DNA from: an uncultured Acetatifactor sp.
GTDB taxonomy: Bacteria; Bacillota; Clostridia; Lachnospirales; Lachnospiraceae
Reading direction: 5' to 3'
NCBI GenBank assembly: GCA_910587555.1
Contig: CAJULV010000045.1
Location: 207-20,760 of the forward strand
Length of the DNA stretch: 20,554 bases
A program made the position numbers and the translations under genes. The notes under the pieces are model-generated. The model saw only the letters and a list, made by a program, of their open reading frames with translations. It was not told the origin of the DNA and made no database searches. Below, one piece after another: positions 15,346 to 20,554 of this stretch. The first letter of the stretch is position 1. Every line of letters begins with the position of its first letter.

Positions 15346-17196
15346 ATGGAGAAGAGAACCGTGGGCAGGAAAAGTCAGGGGAAGAAAAAACACAGCAGGA
15401 ATCATTCCGGATGGAATTACTTTCAGAATAGTTCCGCTGTTTCAAATAGAGCGGTAAAAAACAATGCGAACCAGAAGCTGCTGAGCATTTCCATGCTGGT
15501 GTCCGGGCGGGAGGAGACTACGGAGAAATCCATAGATTCCCTGGAAAAGCTGCGAAGACGGGTACCCAGCGAGTTGATTCTGGTGGATACCGGATGCTCG
15601 GAGGAGATGCATGAGCGTCTGGCGCAGAAGGCAGATAAAATTGTCAGGTTCGCCTGGTGTGATGACTTTTCCGCTGCCAGAATGGCGGGATTGAAGGAAG
15701 CATCGGGACAGTGGTTTATGTTCGTGGACGACGACGAGTGGTTTGAAGATACGACGGAGTTGGAGGACTTCTTTCTCAAGGGAGCATATCTCCGGTACGA
15801 GTCGGCTTCCTATATACAGCGGAATTATCTGGATATGGAAGGGGATACGTGGCGCGACATGCATGTGACGCGCATGACCAGAATGCGTCCCCAGACCAGG
15901 TTTTTTTACCCGATTCACGAGTCCTTATGGCCGCTTTTGGAGCCGGAGAAATTTTTTGATGCCTATGTACACCACTTCGGTTACGCCTCCCCGGATCCGG
16001 AAGTGCAGGCGGCTAAGCGCAGAAGGAATCTGGGGCTGCTTCTGCCCACCATCGAGAGGGATCCCCAGTGCATGAAGCATTATCTGCAGGCTGTGGCGGA
16101 ATATTATGCCATGCAGGATTACAAGTCGGCGGGAGAAATGGCAGACAAAGGGATAGCAAACTGTGACCCTCAAAGGGTAGAGAATGCCGTACATCTCGAC
16201 GCGCTGCATGCCGCGGCCGTGAAGATGCGCCTGGAGCAGTGGCGCATGGAGGATGCGGTGGAACTGGGGCTGAAATACCTGAAGGCGCCGATTAACGAGC
16301 TGGCAAAGGCGGCCATTACCGGCGATATGATTTTTGCCTACGGGGAACTGCTGAATTATGACGAATGCCTGAACTTTGCGGAGCGCTATCTGGAATGGAA
16401 GGACTATTTTGATAAAAACAGAGATAAGCTGTATCGGCAGGATACGTTGATTCTGGATGTGACCTTTGACCCGGGGCGTTATAAGAAGGCTGTGGGATGG
16501 ACGTTTGCAGCTGCCCTGGCGGTTGGGGATGCGGAGCGTGTGGAGAAGCTTCTTGCCGGCAAACCGTTGGATTTATGGCTGAATTCCGTTCAGGACTGGT
16601 ATACTGCGATTGCACAGCCTCACAGGGAGAGGTGGAAGCAGGATTTCAGCGCGTTGATGGAGCATTTGGAAAAGGCAGGGCCGGCGAAAGAACGCAGGAT
16701 GGACTGCTGGGATGAGAGAGAGGGAAAATATCCTCATCTGTGGCAGCTTTTTGAGATACTGACCATGCCGGAGGTGCCGGCAGAGACGGCGCAGGCTGGG
16801 CGGCCATGGGGCGGAGCGTCAGAGGCTGCTTATATGGCGGCACCGGGGAAGGCTTCAGGACAGCCGGCGGAAGCATCGGCTTGTGCGGGGGACGACGGAG
16901 CGCCTGCGGAGGATGTCCGGGGCAGAGACGATATGAGGCATTACGGAAAGTCGGGAAACGGGGAGGGCTGCACAGAGGCAGACAGCGGGCAGGGGATGCA
17001 GCAGGCCCATGCGGCGCAGGAAATTCCCGTGGAGCAGGAAATGGCGGATCTGGTAGCCAAGCTGAAGGAAAAGGTCAGGTTATTAATGAAGCAGGGACAG
17101 TATCAGGCGGCGCATGGGGTAATTTTGCAGTTGAGAGGTTTCTTCCCGCAGGATCCGGAGCTGATGGAACTGGAAGTGTTGAGTAAGGGCAGATAA
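15346..17196 (+). CDS. Family 2 glycosyltransferase with helical-repeat C-terminus
   Basis: The domain from about residue 44 (KLLSISMLVSGREETTEKSI) is a GT-A fold: SELILVDTGCSEE binds the nucleotide sugar, WCDDFSAARMAGLKEASGQW follows, and MFVDDDEW (Asp128-130) is the DXD metal site. Residues about 220-420 are helical with TPR-like spacing (MKHYLQAVAEYYAMQDYKSA). Then comes an Ala/Gly/Pro/Glu-rich, probably disordered linker (about 470-570) and a final helical hairpin (EKVRLLMKQGQYQAAHGVIL). GT2 proteins with TPRs near flagellin genes often glycosylate flagellin, so O-glycosylation of the two flagellins is the natural guess, though unproven. The start is uncertain: ATG 15346 is used; TTG 15304 lies inside the inverted repeat, and GTG 15361 has a better GGAGAAG before it. 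The product is about 616 residues. Confidence 0.88.
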   Translation: MEKRTVGRKSQGKKKHSRNHSGWNYFQNSSAVSNRAVKNNANQKLLSISMLVSGREETTEKSIDSLEKLRRRVPSELILVDTGCSEEMHERLAQKADKIVRFAWCDDFSAARMAGLKEASGQWFMFVDDDEWFEDTTELEDFFLKGAYLRYESASYIQRNYLDMEGDTWRDMHVTRMTRMRPQTRFFYPIHESLWPLLEPEKFFDAYVHHFGYASPDPEVQAAKRRRNLGLLLPTIERDPQCMKHYLQAVAEYYAMQDYKSAGEMADKGIANCDPQRVENAVHLDALHAAAVKMRLEQWRMEDAVELGLKYLKAPINELAKAAITGDMIFAYGELLNYDECLNFAERYLEWKDYFDKNRDKLYRQDTLILDVTFDPGRYKKAVGWTFAAALAVGDAERVEKLLAGKPLDLWLNSVQDWYTAIAQPHRERWKQDFSALMEHLEKAGPAKERRMDCWDEREGKYPHLWQLFEILTMPEVPAETAQAGRPWGGASEAAYMAAPGKASGQPAEASACAGDDGAPAEDVRGRDDMRHYGKSGNGEGCTEADSGQGMQQAHAAQEIPVEQEMADLVAKLKEKVRLLMKQGQYQAAHGVILQLRGFFPQDPELMELEVLSKGR

Positions 17197-17236
17197 TGAG
17201 GCAGCCTGTCCGGCGGTGAGGGGAAGGAGCGTGCAA

Positions 17237-18937
17237 ATGGGAAATTATCTGAATACGACTGCTGCATATGACGCTTACCGCAGGGAATATAACAGCCCTT
17301 ACTTTGTTGACAAATCCGGGCTTTTGGATGAAGTGAGCCAACGGTTGGAGACGACTGCAAATTATATCTGCATCATCAGGCCGCGGCGGTTTGGAAAGTC
17401 TGTTGCGGCGAATATGATTGCCGCTTTTTTCTCCCGGGAATGTATATTTACGGATCAAACGAGTGAATGCTTCTGTGGCGTGGAACAAAAAGCAGCAAAT
17501 GAATGCGCTCACGAGTATAAGCCGGCTGATCTATTTGAAAAATTGCATATAGCCTCACTGGAATCATACCGGCTCCACAGGGGAAAGTATGATGTGATCT
17601 TCATTTCCTTTAATGAACTTCCCAGAAAATGTGACAATTATGGACAGTATATTGACAGAATAACAGCGAGGCTGCTTGAGGACTTAATGCGCGCCTACCC
17701 GGAAGCAGATATCTCAAAGGAGGATGCAGTGTGGGACGCGCTGCTTTCCGTGTATCACGCCTATGACTCAAAGCGTTTTATTTTTGTTCTGGATGAATGG
17801 GACTTTATTTTCCACAGAAATTTTGTAACGGAGGGGGATAAAGCGGATTATATTGATTTTCTCAGTAATCTGCTGAAAGGGAAAGCTTATGTTTCACTGG
17901 CATATATGACTGGGATTTTACCTGTTGCGAAGTATTCCAGCGGTTCCGAACTGAATATGTTCCTGGAATATACAATGGCGACCAGGGAAAAGTATAGTGA
18001 GTATTTTGGATTTACTGACGAGGAGGTTGACGGGCTGCATCAGCAGTATCTTAAACTGGAGAAGCAGCCGAAGGTGAGCCGGGAAGGGCTGCGGTACTGG
18101 TATGACGGTTATCAGACGGCGGCGGGTAAGAGACTGTACAATCCCCGCTCGGTAGTCTGTGCATTGAGTGACAATCAATTGGGAAGCTACTGGACCAGCA
18201 GCGGCCCTTATGAAGAGATTTTCAAATATATAGGTGCAAATGTGGATGCGGTGAGGGATAGCCTGGCGCTTATGGTATCCGGCACGCGGGTACAGGCAAA
18301 GGTGCAGGAATATGCGGCCACCTCTATGCGATTGAAAACGAGGGATGAAATATTCTCTGCGATGGTAGTTTACGGCTTTCTCAGCTATGAAAAAGGGTAT
18401 GTAAAGATTCCGAATAGAGAATTAATGGGAAAATTCGATGATATGCTTTTAAAGGAGCCGTCCCTGGGGTATGTGAACCGGCTTGCCGAGGTATCTTCAC
18501 AAATGCTGAAGGCGACACTAAGGGCAGATACGGCTAAAATGACAGAAATTCTGGAGTTTGCCCATAATACGGAGACGCCGTTGCTGGAATACAACCATGA
18601 AGCTGCGCTGACAGCGCTTGTCAGCCTGGTATATCTTGCGGCGAGGGATTCCTATCGGGTGGAACGTGAAGATAAGGCCGGAACAGGTTATGTTGACTTT
18701 ATTTTTTACCCGGAGACAGATTCCAAGGCAGACGGCATTATTTTGGAACTGAAGGTCGGGCATACCCCGGAGGAGGCTCTGAAGCAGATCAGGGACAGGA
18801 GGTATGCCTTGAAGTTTGAAGGGAAGTTAGGAGAAAAGCCGCGGTATACAGGGAGAATCCTTGGTGTGGGGATTGTTTATGACAGGGATACGAAGACACA
18901 TGCCTGCAGGGTTGAGGTGCTGAGGGCGGCTTTGTGA
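17237..18937 (+). CDS. AAA-ATPase-like protein with C-terminal PDDEXK_9 nuclease domain (second copy), carrying an in-frame insertion
   Basis: This 566-residue protein has the same architecture as the ATPase at 13455: FVDKSGLLDEV, P-loop RPRRFGKS at 48-55, Walker B FVLDEWD (Asp186), and a C-terminal nuclease pattern with Asp487 (GYVDFIF), Glu504 and Lys506 (ILELKVG), followed by ALKQIRDRRYALKF, typical of PDDEXK_9. It is closer to the shorter-named subgroup with YFVDKSGLL than to its neighbour, so it is not a recent duplicate. Between the P-loop and DLFEKLHIA there are 42 residues against 18 in the other copy. The excess (about residues 70-97, Cys-rich) coincides with a repeat shared with an intergenic region (17458-17520). 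GGAAGGAG at 17222-17229 selects ATG 17237. It lies 40 bases after the glycosyltransferase and is likely co-transcribed. Confidence 0.9.
   Translation: MGNYLNTTAAYDAYRREYNSPYFVDKSGLLDEVSQRLETTANYICIIRPRRFGKSVAANMIAAFFSRECIFTDQTSECFCGVEQKAANECAHEYKPADLFEKLHIASLESYRLHRGKYDVIFISFNELPRKCDNYGQYIDRITARLLEDLMRAYPEADISKEDAVWDALLSVYHAYDSKRFIFVLDEWDFIFHRNFVTEGDKADYIDFLSNLLKGKAYVSLAYMTGILPVAKYSSGSELNMFLEYTMATREKYSEYFGFTDEEVDGLHQQYLKLEKQPKVSREGLRYWYDGYQTAAGKRLYNPRSVVCALSDNQLGSYWTSSGPYEEIFKYIGANVDAVRDSLALMVSGTRVQAKVQEYAATSMRLKTRDEIFSAMVVYGFLSYEKGYVKIPNRELMGKFDDMLLKEPSLGYVNRLAEVSSQMLKATLRADTAKMTEILEFAHNTETPLLEYNHEAALTALVSLVYLAARDSYRVEREDKAGTGYVDFIFYPETDSKADGIILELKVGHTPEEALKQIRDRRYALKFEGKLGEKPRYTGRILGVGIVYDRDTKTHACRVEVLRAAL
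17458..17520 (+). repeat. In-gene copy of the dispersed repeat
   Basis: By hand alignment, 63 bases here match 19096-19159 at about 48 positions with one 1-base gap. The ends are the most alike: AACGAGTGA is identical on the left, and CGCTCACGAGTATAA is identical on the right with GAAT one base further in. It is read in frame as part of the ATPase (ending ECAHEYK) and sits in a 24-residue excess over the paralogue. The codon phase keeps the gene open. Confidence 0.75.
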
Positions 18938-19014
18938 GAGGAGGCGGATATATTGCTGGTGTGAAGGGCAGGCGGACAGATTGGAAAATCGGAATAAAAT
19001 TGTAAACAGGATAT

Positions 19015-19041
19015 TGAGTTTTGATTGTAACTGGCCGATAT
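19015..19041 (+). promoter_or_regulatory. Sigma-28-like promoter before the acidic secreted protein
   Basis: GCCGATAT at 19034-19041 is a perfect sigma-28 -10 box. The expected -35 position 15 bases upstream reads TGAG (19015-19018) rather than TAAA, two matches of four. Nothing else in the 294-base gap 18938-19231 looks like a promoter; the rest of the gap is the dispersed repeat and an AT-rich stretch before the ribosome binding site. No clear terminator for the upstream ATPase gene is seen. Confidence 0.5.
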
Positions 19042-19072
19042 AAACTTATAGAAATGTATACTCACGCTCAAT

Positions 19073-19159
19073 AACATTTGCCGGCATAGATGAATAACGA
19101 GTGAGTTCCTCTGCAAAGCCAGAGCAGAAAACGGCAGATGAATACGCTCACGAGTATAA
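19073..19159 (+). repeat. Fullest copy of the dispersed repeat
   Basis: The left part, AACATTTGCCG-N10-ATAACGAGTGAG (19073-19105), matches 10805-10837. The right part (19096-19159) matches the in-gene copy 17458-17520. It contains nested complementarity: GTGAG (19101-19105) with CTCAC (19147-19151), and inside it CTCTG (19109-19113) with CAGAG (19120-19124). Read as protein, TSEFLCKA then, after a +1 shift at about 19121, EQKTADEYAHEYNKW resembles the peptide encoded by the in-gene copy. It would lie in the 5' leader of the next gene. Confidence 0.75.
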
Positions 19160-19231
19160 CAAATGGTGGGGAATCAGATATTTGTAAAACAATTTTCTGT
19201 TTCTGTTTATTAGTGTATAGAGGTAGGATAT

Positions 19232-20554
19232 ATGAAAAAAAGAATGAGAATAAGTATGGCAGTAGCTCTTGCATTGATTTTAGGGAGAAGCGGCTGTTTT
19301 CATTTCGGGAATGTGGCGGAGGCGGCTGAACAAGGGAGGATGGTATCGGAAGAAATGGGCGAAGATACAGCGGGGGAAACTCTCTCTTCGGCAAGTGGTA
19401 GCCAGGAAGACAGAAATGAAACTGTTGGGGCAGATACGGAGCAGAAGGTCTTTATTGGCATAGAGGACAGCGAGGAGCAGCAGGAAGTGCAGGAGTCTTT
19501 AGAAGGAACAGACTACAGTGAGGGCTCGGCCGGAGACGAAGGCAAAGAAGAAGCAGGCCAGACAGGTGGTGACTCTGTAGAGAGCAGCAAAGAGGAAAGC
19601 AGTATAAATGAAAGTTCAGCCGCAGACGGAAGCAAAGAAGGAAGTGACTTAAATAACAGTTCCATATCGGGAGGCAGTGAAGAAGAATCGAGCCAGGAAA
19701 GCGGCGAGGATAAAGGGGTGGGGAGTGTATCGGCAGGAGATGCAGCAGGTGATATTGAGGGTAGTTTAGGGGCATCAGGTGCCCGGGAGCCAGGCATAGA
19801 TGAAAATGGGGTGGCAGAGGATGCAATGGGGCTGCAGATGCCTGAGGAAATAAGAGTTGTTATAGACCCATGGGAAATAGACGGAATGGGCCAGGTATAT
19901 TCTGATGAATATGTGATAAGGAACACTGGAGAGACGGCAGTAAAACTGAATTTATATGGTCTTACCTGTAGGCCGAGGGAAGAGAACGGGGTTATAGTAA
20001 GGGTAGATAAAGAAAGCATACATGATGGTGACAATAAAGCTATCTATATGGAGTTGGTATTTGGTAACGGCGACAGGGTGATATTTTGGGAGGAAGAATC
20101 TGAATATACTGTTGAAGTGCAGCCGGGAGAGGAGTTGTTGCTGTATTTTTCGGGAGAGGTGAATGAAAATGCCGCACAAGCTTGGGCGGGTAGTGATATC
20201 ATGGTTAGTATGTCCTATCGGTGGGATGATGGAAAGCAGGAAGGAACAAGCGCGGAGGAAAGGACTGGAGCGGAAGGCACGGAGGGAGAGATGCCTTCTG
20301 AGGCGGTACCCGACGAAAAGCCAGAAGGCAGTGCTACGGACGAAACTGGTGAAACCGCAGACGGGAATTTGGACCTGTTTCCGGACGGAACGGCAGAGGA
20401 AAGCGAAAGTACGCCTTCCAACACAAATCCTGAGGAGGGGAATCTGTCATCAGAAGGGGATGCTGTAGAGAGTGGAAGTGTCCCTGGAGATATGGGGATG
20501 GCAGATGACGGAATCCCATCGGTGGATGGCGAAGCGGCAGATGACGGAATCCCA
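19232..20554 (+). CDS. Secreted, highly acidic Ser/Glu/Gly-rich protein (3' end beyond window)
   Basis: The frame is open for all 441 codons from ATG 19232 to the window edge, so the gene is cut off. AGAGGTAGGA precedes the start. The N-terminus is a Sec signal peptide: basic MKKRMR, hydrophobic ISMAVALALILG, and an AEA cleavage site at residues 29-31; Cys22 follows RSG, a poor lipobox. Residues about 35-200 are low-complexity Glu/Asp/Ser/Gly. Residues about 203-333 look like one folded, beta-rich domain (IRVVIDPWEIDGMGQVYSDE, YVIRNTGETAVKLNLYGLTC, YTVEVQPGEELLLYFSGEV), which I cannot assign. Low complexity resumes and a 12-residue repeat begins at the end. It is probably an extracellular or wall-linked protein; the upstream sigma-28-like box suggests co-expression with flagella. 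Confidence 0.85.
   Translation, partial: MKKRMRISMAVALALILGRSGCFHFGNVAEAAEQGRMVSEEMGEDTAGETLSSASGSQEDRNETVGADTEQKVFIGIEDSEEQQEVQESLEGTDYSEGSAGDEGKEEAGQTGGDSVESSKEESSINESSAADGSKEGSDLNNSSISGGSEEESSQESGEDKGVGSVSAGDAAGDIEGSLGASGAREPGIDENGVAEDAMGLQMPEEIRVVIDPWEIDGMGQVYSDEYVIRNTGETAVKLNLYGLTCRPREENGVIVRVDKESIHDGDNKAIYMELVFGNGDRVIFWEEESEYTVEVQPGEELLLYFSGEVNENAAQAWAGSDIMVSMSYRWDDGKQEGTSAEERTGAEGTEGEMPSEAVPDEKPEGSATDETGETADGNLDLFPDGTAEESESTPSNTNPEEGNLSSEGDAVESGSVPGDMGMADDGIPSVDGEAADDGIP
20501..20554 (+). repeat. Start of a 36-bp tandem repeat in the acidic protein gene
   Basis: GCAGATGACGGAATCCCA occurs identically at 20501-20518 and 20537-20554, a period of 36 bases or 12 codons (unit ADDGIPSVDGEA). 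The second unit is cut by the window edge, so the number of units is unknown. Confidence 0.8.

Noticed and set aside
19113..19121. GCAAAGCCA, similar to the core of a cyclic di-GMP-I riboswitch
   Set aside because: The other conserved block with the CACGCACAGGGCAAACC-like sequence and the tetraloop-receptor arrangement are absent; the match is explained by the dispersed repeat.
10805..19159. The three repeat copies as a CRISPR-like array
   Set aside because: Copies are kilobases apart, diverged and not regularly spaced; no cas genes are present.
19138..19329. Small open frame (63 codons) overlapping the start of the acidic protein
   Set aside because: It starts inside the repeat, overlaps the signal peptide region in another frame and has no ribosome binding site.

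Overview
The window looks like a flagellar late-gene cluster from a motile, Gram-positive, anaerobic gut-type bacterium, most likely a Lachnospiraceae (Clostridia). The reasons are the gene order flgK-flgL-fliW-csrA-flaG-fliD-fliS-chaperone-flagellin-flagellin, strong AGGAGG ribosome binding sites, sigma-28 promoters of the TAAA-N15-GCCGATAT type, and AAA-ATPase-like/PD-(D/E)XK genes of a kind abundant in gut Clostridia and Bacteroidetes. All genes are on the + strand. The family assignment is inference from gene content.

Region 1 (71-9007) is filament assembly: FlgK and FlgL (hook-filament junction, both much longer than in Bacillus), a terminator, FliW and CsrA (post-transcriptional control of flagellin), then FlaG, FliD (cap), FliS (flagellin chaperone) and a FliT/FlgN-like coiled-coil protein, closed by a terminator. 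Region 2 (9008-12676) holds two flagellin genes. Each has a sigma-28-type promoter, a long 5' leader and a terminator. The second leader carries a hairpin with GGA in its loop, a textbook CsrA site, so CsrA, its antagonist FliW and the likely target mRNA lie within 7 kb.

Region 3 (12677-18937) is accessory: a sigma-A-type promoter, a Uma2-family nuclease-fold gene, an AAA-ATPase-like/PDDEXK_9 gene, a 96-bp imperfect inverted repeat, a family 2 glycosyltransferase (plausibly for flagellin glycosylation), and a second AAA-ATPase-like/PDDEXK_9 gene. Region 4 (18938 to the end) has a gap with a sigma-28-like -10 box and a dispersed repeat, then a secreted, very acidic protein whose gene runs off the window just as a 12-residue tandem repeat begins.

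The most unusual signal is a small dispersed repeat that occurs three times. A partial copy lies downstream of the first flagellin (10805-10837). The fullest copy is in the gap before the acidic protein (19073-19159). A diverged copy sits in frame inside the second AAA-ATPase gene (17458-17520), exactly where that protein carries about 24 residues that its paralogue in the same window lacks. This resembles in-frame palindromic elements such as those of Rickettsia, but I do not recognise this family.
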